The position numbers and the translations under genes were made by a program. The notes beneath the pieces are model-generated. The model was given only the letters and a program-made list of their open reading frames with translations. It was not told where the DNA came from and did no database searches. DNA of 64,000 nucleotides from contig JAGVRJ010000013.1 of NCBI GenBank assembly GCA_019059635.1, forward strand, positions 248,001 to 312,000, given 5' to 3'. Shown here piece after piece: positions 23,683 to 33,407 of this stretch. The number at the start of each line of letters is the position of its first letter. Position 1 is the first letter of the stretch. This stretch comes from Proales similis (lineage: Eukaryota; Rotifera; Eurotatoria; Ploima; Proalidae).

Positions 23683-24264
23683 CCGCCACCGTCGGGCAGT
23701 TTATTCTTATATGCGATGAGACAAGCAGCCAGTATTAGGCCGCCAAAGCCCGTCAAACGGCTAGAACTTGCCTTGGTAATTCGAGTTGATGCGAAGATCA
23801 AACCAACATGATTATGATGGTGGTGGCGACGACGACCACGACGATGGATGATGAGGACGTGATTGCGTCGCTCCGATCGGGCAGACAAATGAGCGTGCAG
23901 CTCGCCGGCCTGAATGAAATGAAGAATTAGATATGAATATAATTGGGCGCTCGGCAAATTATTCGACAAAGGCAACCGACATAATGAGGCCATTCAGAGA
24001 GATCGGAGTGAATTCGTTGGCGGGGCGTAATGGCGCAGATGCGTTGTTATTCTCCAACCGTTGAGTTGTTGCTTTCATTGAGCGCAGGCCCTTCATTTCT
24101 TTTCAGTTGGCCAAGTTCTCTCGTTTCACAATTCCGACTTTGAATAGTGACCACGGCCTACTAAGCGGCGTTAACTCGCTCATTCTCGCTCTCTTTCTCT
24201 TGTTCAGTTCATACCGAACGACGAGCAGCTTCATGCTCTCATTCTGCGCTATTTAGATCTTATT
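23683..24264. other. Intergenic, RRP9 to DCP1
   Basis: 582 bp between two genes on the same strand. There is a polypyrimidine stretch ending in TTGTTCAG at about 24191-24207 that looks like a 3' splice site. The frame is open from this acceptor into DCP1, so either an upstream 5' exon or a trans-splice acceptor is possible. No other coding signal. Confidence 0.5.
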
Positions 24265-26301
24265 ATGGTTTTAACGAACCATCGTAGCAAACATCAAAAC
24301 GTTACACTCAAGAGCCTGGAGATGATCAACAGCTCATCAAAGAACAAGCTGGTCTCAATGCTGTCTAAGGGCACTGGCAAGCTGGCCGTGCCCAACCCGA
24401 TGACCAGCTACAGCGGAGGAAGTATGAACAACAGTAGCCTGAACGCAAGCAGCTATTTGAACTCAAGCGATTTAACTTCGCTGCTTCACTACAATCCAAA
24501 CGAGTCGGCCAGTTTGCCCGTCACTGCCTCCAGCCAGCCCAAGTCAGAAGCCACCGCCGCCGAGAGCGGCCTAAAAAATATTTCCGACGAAGAAAAGCGA
24601 ATTAACCTGAACGCACTGAAGAACCAGGACCCGTTCGCCACCAACCTGATTGACATGGTCGTGCGAGTGGCCGTCTACAAGTTCATCACCAAGAAGAACG
24701 AATGGGTAAGTTACCGGCTGAGAGTTGCATCACCGCCGCCATTATCCCCGGCACGCCCCTGGCCTGATGGCTGCCCGACCCCGTCCAACTCCCCCTCCGC
24801 GCCAGAACATATGATTTGGCGATGATTATGAAAATATATGCTGAACGAGCGCATAAGTGCTAACGAGCGCAAAAGTCGTCCCCCTGGCAGCCCTCTCTTC
24901 TAAAGCGCCCTAAAAAGCCACCAATTGTCTAATTCGGGCGTTCAAACGTAGAAAAAGCTGGACGTGGAAGGATCCCTGTTCATATTCGAGCGGATGGTCG
25001 AGCCATTGCACAGCTTCGCCGTCATGAACACACTCGCACTGAACTTGTTCGTTCAGTCGATAACCAGCGACCTCGAGTTCCAGGACAGGAATCCGTACCT
25101 GCTCTACAAATCGAACAATAACGACATATTCGGCATCTGGTTCATTGACCAGACCGAGTGCGATCGCATCAAGAGTCGTCTAGTGCAGCTAAGCGACCAG
25201 GCCAAGCAGCGACGAATGCAGCGCATCAGTCAGGACGCCAAGTCGGCAAGCATGGACAACGTGCTCTCCCTGCTTACCGGTGATAGCAGAAGGCAGGCGG
25301 CTCGCAGCGCAGAGGGTGGCAAGAGCATTATGCAAATGCTGAGCAAAGCGCAAGCGGACTACGAACGCAATCAGAAGAAGAATGGCGCCGAGTCAGGCGA
25401 CGAGCCTAGCAATCCCATTCTAAAGCTGTTGAACCAGTCGTCCAAAAGTCTGCCGCACTCTCAGACCGGCAGCAGCAGCCTCTTGTCTCACGAGCTCATG
25501 TCACTTGAGCTCAAGCGTCAGCTCAACATAACGCCAAGCGAGACGCCCACGCCCACCAATGAATTGAATCAGCAGCAGCTGCTCAAAGGCCCAATCACAG
25601 TGCAGGACTTTGAGCAGAACCTGTTGGCCGAGTCGGCCACCTCGACGCCGACCTCTAACCAGTCGAATCGGGCGATTTTTTATGCATCTAGCAGCGGAGC
25701 AGTACGCGACGACCCAAGTGAAGCGATCGGCAAATTAGCCGACATGAGCTCGAACGCGCCCTCATCGGCCATGACCGAGTCGGACACAGAGTCTTCCTCG
25801 TCGAACAGCTCTTCGACTACATCGAACGCTTCTTCACTAAACGGACCGGCGCCTCTTCCGCTCTTGCTGACGCCAGCCGCCTTTGAGTGCTCGTCTTCTG
25901 CCTCGTCGTCGTCGTCCTCTTCGTCATCAGCCGCGTCCTGCTCGTTCTCTCACGAGCCAGGAGTAGGCAAGGAACAGAACGGACTGCTAAACGACGAGAG
26001 CATGAGTCTCATTGTGAATAGTGTTGCGCCGGCGCCCATTGGACACCTGAACAAAACGCAGCTGAAACAGGCGCTCGTCTACCTGCTGGACACGGACGAC
26101 ACTTTCCTGAGCTCTTTGCACGACGCCTACATGGGCCGGGTGGCGAGCACGCCCGCCTGCAATGGGCCCATCTGCATGGCGCCCGTGCCCAAGCCAAAAA
26201 AGTCGGCCATCAAGCCGTCCAAGAGCATGACGTACGCGCTGAAAGAAAACTCCGGTTACCACAACCAGGTGAAGGCGCCCGGCGCGCACGGTTCAAAGTG
26301 A
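24265..26301 (+). CDS. DCP1: mRNA decapping factor DCP1
   Basis: Two exons (24265-24705, 24952-26301) around a 246-nt intron, long for this window; about 596 aa. It activates the DCP2 decapping enzyme in cytoplasmic P-bodies. The EVH1 domain starts near residue 110 (NLNALKNQDPFATNLIDMVVRVAVYKF), crosses the intron after NEW, and continues with LDVEGSLFIFERMVEPLHSFAVMNTL, EFQDRNPYLLYKSNNNDIFGIWF. MLSKAQADYERNQ is the MI-type motif shared with DCP1A/B. A long Ser/Gln-rich linker follows. The C-terminal trimerisation helix is LNKTQLKQALVYLLDTDDTFLSSLHDAYM. The N-terminal extension of about 105 residues before EVH1, Asn/Ser-rich, is unusual for the family. The first ATG may be preceded by coding sequence from about 24208 (IPNDEQLHALILRYLDL, open in frame). 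Confidence 0.93.
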
Positions 26302-29077
26302 GAATCGACTCTTTAGGCCTCAATCGTGTACAAATGCTGTAAATGCTCGCAATTTTCCTACTTCTGGCTTATTTATTTGTCGCACGAGGCGTTCGTATGT
26401 TCGTGTACATTGTAATTGTTATGTGTGCCCGCTGCGGCTCTCACAGCCAATCGAATTCTGACTAGAAGCCGCCGACCATGCGCACGTCACGGGCCTTAAA
26501 TTCATTCTCACCATTTTTTTTTCTTTTGGTTGTTTCGAATATCGACCGTCATTACTTATATATAATCTATATATATATCTGTCTACTTGATACAAACTGA
26601 CACCCACAAGCACACACAACTACAAAAGGGCAGTTTCCAAGGATGCCTATTTTCAAACAATTACGAGAAGAATCGTTCGCTTGATATTTCGCTCACAGTC
26701 TATTCACTTCAGTGATGCGGCGGTCCACGATACGTGTCATCAGCCAGCAATCATCACCCAGCAGCTCAACAAGATCAGATTTGCCTACTCAGCCGTGTCC
26801 AATGGCTTCTGTCGAAAGAGAGAGAGAGCTCCAGTATGACGGCTCTCTGCTCCTCACCCTGCTCTCTCTCTCTGTCTGTCTCTTGAAATTCCACCGAGCA
26901 TTTTCGTTTTGTTCTCTTTTTACTTACTCTGTTTATTTCTTTTTGTTTTATTGTATTCTTCGTCTTCTTGGCCAACCTCCCCACACTCAGTCAATAATTC
27001 GCCCTAAACTGTTCGCGAGTGGAGAGTCGTGTCGAACGGCAACACTTGGCATCGTTGGCAAATCGTTTAGTATTGATGTGCTCTAACGGAGGTGAGTGAG
27101 CCTCTGCCGACTCAGGTTGTCCGAAACCAACTGCCTCTTCGTGCAATCACTGCCCGAAAAACAACGCCGACAGCTCGAAACGACTGAACCACGCATAGGC
27201 ACGCTATTCTATTGTTTGCTTGTTGAGATGAATCAAACGGACCTGCTCCGAAATGAGTCTCAAACACAAAACAATTCGACGACGCATATCCGACCACGTC
27301 CCGTTCTTTATTCAATTTTTGTATATTGTATTTAAAGAGCGGCCTTGTGACTGCCCGCATTGCCTGGCCGGTAGGCATCTGTCTCAACAATTCTCACGGC
27401 CCGTTCACGTACAGCAACAAGCCGAAACTCTTGACAAACAGCTTAAAAATGTATTAAAGTCAATGCGACGTTTGTTGCCTATTACCCATCGCCGCATTCA
27501 AACATTCTTTTTTTCTTCTTCTTCTTTTGTTCGTCGACACTTGGTCTTTATTTAACGATCGATTTGTTTCTTCAATACTTTCTCGCTTCAGGCTACTATA
27601 CTCTTCTCGTTATTGTACAGAAGCTGATCAGTTTTTATATTGAGGCGATCGCCAATGCCCACAACGGGGCCCAGCCAGCCCAGCGCCTCGAATCAACTCT
27701 TCTTCTTCTCCCTCCTTCTTCTTGTTTGTCACCCTATCTCCTTCTATTCACTTTTTGAATGCCACACATGTGACAGCCAAGGCGTATAATTTGCAAGAGC
27801 TGCCATCAGTTCCATCTCTGTGAAATTGCGCCCTTTTTTTCTAATTTTCTCTCTCTCTCTCTTTGTCTATCCCTCTCTCAGTCTTTGTGACCTTCTCAAT
27901 CATTCTCTTTTACTCCCTTTGTCTGCATCCACTCTGTCGGTCAATACGAAATACCTTTTTTTTTGCCTCACTCATCGTGTCTGTGTTTCTGAAATTGAGA
28001 AAAAAAAATCGCATCCACCCTTTGCAAGCAATTTACATCGAGCAACAAGAAAATTTTCAATTTTACCTTCAACAGCAACAAAATTTGAAAAAAAAATCGA
28101 GAAAAAAACCAAAAAAAAAGCAGAAAAAAATGAAAAAAGCAACAAAAAAAAAGGCGCAGAAAATTCAATTCAAGTTTAAATCGTCGTCAAAATATTTTGC
28201 ATCAATCAACCGCATTTAGTAGTTGACAAACCAAAAAACTTCTAAAAAAATTCTTGACCAGCAAGCAGCCACAGTTCCCTTCTCAAAGTAGTACTCAATC
28301 TGAATCAAGCTCCGACTAGTTCCCTGTTGAAAAAAAAAAACTCAAAATAAACCAATTAGTTACAGTTACAACCAAACACAACAGCGCTCGTTTTAGTGGG
28401 GTCGACTCATGATCAAAGAGGGACGGATAAGGTGGCAGTGGGTGAATCGAGGGCTCGGTGCAAGCAGGTCTTTCATTTCACTGGTCCAGGTGATTTCAAA
28501 TGCGCACTTGCGATCCCGCTCTAATTTAGTTAGGAGCTAGCTGGCTCATCACCGCTCGAACGAGATCACAAACGAAATATGGTTCGAGAGCTTTGAATGA
28601 GCGAGTGAAGCGCGATTGCCTTTCACTGGCTGAAGCGTCGAGTCAAACAGTAAAAGGCAATGAGAGAGAGAGAGAGAGGCAACGAGAGCCGGATTCTCTT
28701 CTCTGGATAGTAAATATTGCGCGAGTCTATTGAGAGTGTGTGTGAGAGCGCATTTTCATTATGGCAGCATAATTTGACTCGTAGAAAAGTGGCGTGATCT
28801 CCTATTCAAATTATCTGATCGAACGATTTTTTTGTTGTTGCTACTGCTGCTTGCCAAATGGGCCCTGCTTCGACTCGCCACATCGCATTACGAACACGAC
28901 GACTACGACGACTATTTTAAGCCGATTCAAATGGAAGCGAGGCTTTCTCAAAGCATCTGAAACAAAACGACTTGCTCGATTGCAAGCCAAACAAATCACC
29001 GTCAAACCGTAAACAAACACGAACCGAACAAAACAGCGCGCTGGTCAATCTGACGCTCAAGCCACCGGTCAATAGCA
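26302..29077. other. 2.8 kb non-coding stretch, AT-rich with poly-A and CT runs
   Basis: Downstream of DCP1 and upstream of the ABHD6-like gene. It contains GA/CT tracts (26817-26828, 26859-26874, 27847-27862, 28661-28678), several A-runs (28008-28015, 28088-28160, 28330-28340) and T-runs. Open frames across 26712-27555 and 27820-28219 translate to low-complexity or unfamiliar sequence without a start context, and none resembles a family. No gene supported. Confidence 0.5.
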
Positions 29078-30206
29078 ATGATGCTCGAGTTTTACCTCAT
29101 TCTGGTCAGCACGCTTGGATTCATCGGTCTGCTGCTGCTCTGGCTTTGCTTCATCATCAACTCGGACATATTTCTTAGGTTCGGTCTAAGGTGATTTGCT
29201 TTCCTCTCTCTTTTAATTTCTCTCTTTTAATTCTCTTCTATTAATTTTTTATTTTTCTTAACGACCACCGATTGCAGAATATTCCGCTCGCTGGCCGGCA
29301 TGCAAGTGAACTACTTGTCTCGTCAGTGCGGCACCGGCGTCTGGTGCTTCGCCGAAAAAGGCAACTCACACTCGAGCAGTCCCACACTCTTGTTCCTGCA
29401 CGGCTTCGGCACAGACCTAAACACGTGGCCGTCGATAATCAAGCGAATCCCAGACGACTACCACTGCATAGTGGTCGAAATGCCGGGCCAAGGCGAGACG
29501 ACGTTCGTGCACGAGTCGGACGAAGAGAGCGTCGATGGCCACGTGAAGAGCCTGCGCGAGTTCGTCTCTCTCAGCAAGCTCGAGCAGCGCAAGCTCTACT
29601 TGATCGCCTGCTCCTACGAGGGCGCAGTGGCCACTCTGTTCGCTCACAAGTACCCGGAGCTGGTCGACTATTTGGCGCTCGTCTGTCCGTCTATAGTGGC
29701 CCCCCCTGAGAGCAACCAGACAGACTCGGACCTTGCTCCGTTCGACTCGGTTTTAACTCAAACTCGTCAATCTCTCTGCGCTCAGGACCAATTCTGGCCG
29801 GTTGATAGCCAAGAGGCCTCTTTACAGAGTAGGCTCTCTGCTCTAGTTTCCTCATTCTGCGGAGCGCCTGCTCACTCTGCTTTTGAAGGCAACTTTTGTG
29901 AAAAGTTCGACGCTCTGTTCGACAAGCAGCTAGTCCAGAAGCTGGCCAGTCTCAAGACGCCAACCCTGATATTGTCCGTTCAAGGCGACGAGGTAGGTGA
30001 ATGCGATCAAAGGACGAAGCGAATAAGACCTAGAGACTCTTTAACAGGCAACCGACCACTTGAGCGAGACCTTAATGGCCAAAATAATCCCCAACTCTCA
30101 AGTTAAACTGGTGAATGATTTCCGAAGGAGGTTGCGCTTGGAAAAGCCTCCTGCGACCACCGAGTACATTTTGGATTTTGTAAAGCAAAATATTAAAAGT
30201 CGTTGA
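29078..30206 (+). CDS. ABHD6-like alpha/beta-hydrolase fold protein, probably catalytically dead
   Basis: Three exons (29078-29190, 29278-29992, 30048-30206), introns 87 and 55 nt, 328 aa (human ABHD6 337). The first exon encodes a membrane anchor (FYLILVSTLGFIGLLLLWLCFII). ABHD6 is a monoacylglycerol lipase that degrades 2-arachidonoylglycerol. Seen: MQVNYL, the oxyanion-hole LFLHGFGTDLNTW, MPGQGETT, DGHVKSLREFV and DYLALVCPSIV, all in ABHD6 order. The nucleophile elbow reads ACSYEG instead of GTSMGG, keeping Ser about 150 but losing the first Gly. The C-terminal position where ABHD6 has GHSVVMERP reads DFRRRLRLEKPP, so the catalytic His is gone. A pseudoenzyme or a neofunctionalised binding protein is likely. 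AATAAA lies at 30214-30219. It is convergent with the SLC15 gene, 156 bp away. Confidence 0.85.
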
Positions 30207-30362
30207 CAAGTTGAATAAATGTAAATACGCCAAGAATCTGGCCGTCTCGCTCGTCTGTCTGGCACCCTTGCCCTGAGCTCCCGCTGCTGCTCTTTCCTTC
30301 CCTTTTTGCCACACTGATCAAGACCAAGCTCAGAAATCCTATCGGCGTCTTTATTCTTCAAC

Positions 30363-32691
30363 TTAGTCTTTCTGTTGTAGCTCTTCGAGCGCTGCCGCTA
30401 GCTCTTGCTGCTGTTCGCGGTCATGGTCAGGGTCGTCGACTCTGTATTTGTAGAATCGGCTTAATATGAAAAAGGCGAGCGTGGCCAGAGCGAGCAGGCC
30501 GGCGAAGAAAAAGTACTCGAGCATCGAGTCGGATATGACTCGCGCCTCGGCCACAATCACGACAATTAGATTGCCGACCGCGATGGTCAGGTACCAAGTG
30601 GCCTGTAGAACGGACTTCATCGACGCCGGAGCTTGCGAATAGGCGAACGCGATTCCTGTGATCGAGAACATGATCTCGCCGGCGGTCATCACCAATATTT
30701 GAACTATTTGCCAAGTGAGATGGACCCCGTTCGGGTAGATGTCGGTCAGCATGACAAAGTCCATCTGGCCGTCGCGGTCCGAGAACAGTAGAATTGTGTA
30801 GCGGCCGCAAGTTTCAAGCAGAAGGCCGTCGGCGTCGAGTATCTGAGTGCCGCTCGTGTCGGTCACTTGTAGCTTGTACTCGGCGTAGTCAACGGTGCGG
30901 TAGAGCGACGATGGACGCGCGCTTGTCGACACATTCAAATTCGAGTATCTCACAACCCGATTTGAGATGCTCACATCGTTGAGCTGAGGCACCGTTTGAC
31001 CGAACGAAATGACCCGCAGCTCGCTGACGCCGATCTCTTGCTCTTGTTGGCTGAAGGGAAGAGTGGCCAGGCGAACGCTGTTGTTCTCGTCCAGACTCAA
31101 TATGAGCGTCTTGGGCAAATGAGCGTTGTCGACTGCGACTGACTGAGAGATGCTCAGACCAGAGCATTGCGCGGCCACTTTGAAGTTGGTCACGTTTGAC
31201 TTTTCAAACAGGCCATCGGTAATCTCCACTGGCAGGTTGACGTAGCCGTTCTGGTAAGGCTCGGGTGGAAGGAGAGTGGCCAAATGCTGAAAAGGCGCCT
31301 CGCCGCTTGTTAGATTCACCTGGCACGGAGCAAGATTGACCAGGCGCAGCTGCGACGGCTGGTTGAGCGCCGCGGCCGAGTTTTGCATTTGCATTTGCAG
31401 CAGTGCGGCGATCACAAACGAGACGATCGCAAATAGGAGGCCGACGGCCATACGCTGCAGGCCTTTGGTGAGAATGTTGAACTTGGCCAACAGCGGGTAG
31501 ATGACCATGTCGAACAAGGGCACCAGAGTGACGATCAGAATCGGATTTACTGCCTGAAACTGGTCGGGCTTGATGGTCCACGAGCCGATGCGTCCGTTCA
31601 GCTGCTGCGCCTGCTCGGTCCACCTTGAGCCCTGCTGGTCGTACAAAGTCCAGAATATTGGCAGCGGAAGGAACACGACCAGAACTCGCCAAAACGCCTT
31701 CACGTCACTGATGGTCTGTTGGTCGAAACTCGACTCGGCATAATCCAGCCAGTGCTCCTTTGGCGCCGACTCTGCTGTTCGTCTGCTGCTGCTGCTGCTG
31801 AGTTTGCCTCTCAGACCGCAGTACATGCAGCGCAGAGTCTTGACGATTACGTTGTCGCTGCCCTTTGCCGGCGTGCTCTGCCGCTTGTAGAACGGAGTGC
31901 CCACCAGGAAGATAATCACCGAGGCGAACATGAAGAGGGCCGGCACGCCGAACGCCAGCGGGTAGCAATCTTCGCCGAAGCATTTCACGTCGTTGCGGAA
32001 TATGGGCGTCAGAATGGTGCCCAAAGTGCTGCCCACGTTTATGCTCATGTAGAAAATGGAGAAGAACGACTCGGTGTAGCGCTTTTGGCTCTTGTCGAAC
32101 TGATTTCCGCCGAACGCGGCCACACACGGCTTGATGCCTTGAGACCAGTATTGAGAGCAGCGCATGACCGTCGGGTTTAACTAGTCGACTAACCTCCCGT
32201 TCCGATTGCGATCACTGCCAGGCCGATCGCCGCGCCAGTTATGTTCGGAGCGCCCAGTGGCTTCATGCTCGTCAAGGTGACCACCAGCTCTCCGGCAAAG
32301 TAGATGCATGACAAATAGAGAATGGTCCGGTAGAGTCCAATAAATCCGTCGGCGATGATCGCTCCTTGGAAAAAAAAGCCAACTTTCAATTAAGGACTGC
32401 AGCATCTCATGTTCGCAACTGACCCACAATCGGAGTAAAGTAGCACAGAGTGGTGAACGAATGGTAGACCGCCGTAGACGTGTCCTTGTTCAGCTTGATG
32501 AAATTGCTAAAGTAAATGAACAGCACTGTCCTCATGCCGTAGAACGAAAAGCGTTCGCAGAACTCGTTCAAAATTATCAGAAACACGTATTTGGGATATT
32601 TGCTGCTGCTGCTGCTGTTGGCGCGGCCTTCTTCATCTTGAACGGCCATTTGCTCGCATTTCAGATCGGCCACTTTGTTGGTGTCGGTCAT
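30363..32691 (-). CDS. SLC15A1: SLC15 proton-coupled oligopeptide transporter (PEPT1/2-like)
   Basis: Three exons (32424-32691, 32194-32364, 30363-32137), introns 59 and 56 nt, 737 aa, close to PEPT1/PEPT2 (708-729). It is a 12-helix plasma-membrane symporter for di- and tripeptides. Seen: EFCERFSFYGMRTVL with the ExxERFxYYG proton-coupling motif in helix 1, HSFTTLCYFTPIVGAIIADGFIGLY, IGTGGIKPCVAAFGGNQF, FFSIFYMSINVGSTLGT, the FWTLYDQQGSRWT motif and PLFDMVIYPL. A long extracellular loop of about 200 residues lies between helices 9 and 10, as in animal PEPTs. The last helices carry GEIMFSITGIAFAYSQAP. PEPT1 and PEPT2 cannot be separated by eye, so the symbol is approximate. Confidence 0.93.
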
Positions 32692-33407
32692 TTTGGATGA
32701 TGCTGGTCAGCGATTCGTCTTCAACTAGTTCGGTGTCCACAATTTCAAGTACCCGGCCCAATTGTGACCAATTTGCTGCGCGGTCTTAAATCAAAACTCT
32801 CGAGCCCCTTTGTTTTGTTTTTTTATCTATTTTATGCGTCCGACGATTATTTGCCGCTGTTGGTCGAGATTAAGATAAATGACATGAGACTGCAATAAAC
32901 CTGAAGCATAATGGCGTATCTAAGAAAAGGCCCGATCGAGACTCAAACGCGCAGCCAACAGCTCCCTCTCTCTCTTGCGGTGGCTGCCCGATATTTAGAT
33001 TGCAACCGTTATCTCCTAGCCGCTGTGTCTATCTCCAAGTGCGCCAAAACAAGCTTGGCCCGCTTCAGGCCTTGTTCGCCAAAACGGTGACGGCTATCAC
33101 AAATCAAAGCTGCTCAAGCCGGTTTTATTGCTGCACTTGGCAGCTGCCTGGCCTTCGAAATATGTCGAAATGATCGCGCCCGCTTTATGAGCTCGGCCTG
33201 TTCATTCGAGGCGAACTGAGAACGCAATCGCCGCCGCCGCCTCGTATCAAAGGTGTGTCTACTTTTATGATCAGCCTACTCTGCCTGCCTGTTTGCTCTG
33301 CACGGTCAAAGCAATCATCTTGATCGAGCACATTTCAAACTTTTCATTTTCTCCATTTCGCCTCATCATTCTGGCCGTCGGCAAATTTTATTCACAATTT
33401 TCAAATC
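32692..33407. other. Intergenic, SLC15 5' flank
   Basis: About 0.7 kb between SLC15 (5' end on the left) and the 3' end of the tandem kinase. No coding signal. It contains an interrupted T-run at 32812-32824. Confidence 0.5.

Noticed and set aside
27820-28219. Lys/Ser/Phe-rich frames in the 26.3-29.1 kb stretch
   Set aside because: Generated by A-runs and CT tracts; no domain, start context or splice pattern.
26302-29077. Possible CRISPR, tRNA or rRNA genes in non-coding stretches
   Set aside because: No direct-repeat/spacer arrays, no tRNA A/B-box pairs with cloverleaf potential and no rRNA-like sequence were seen by eye; this was not an exhaustive search.
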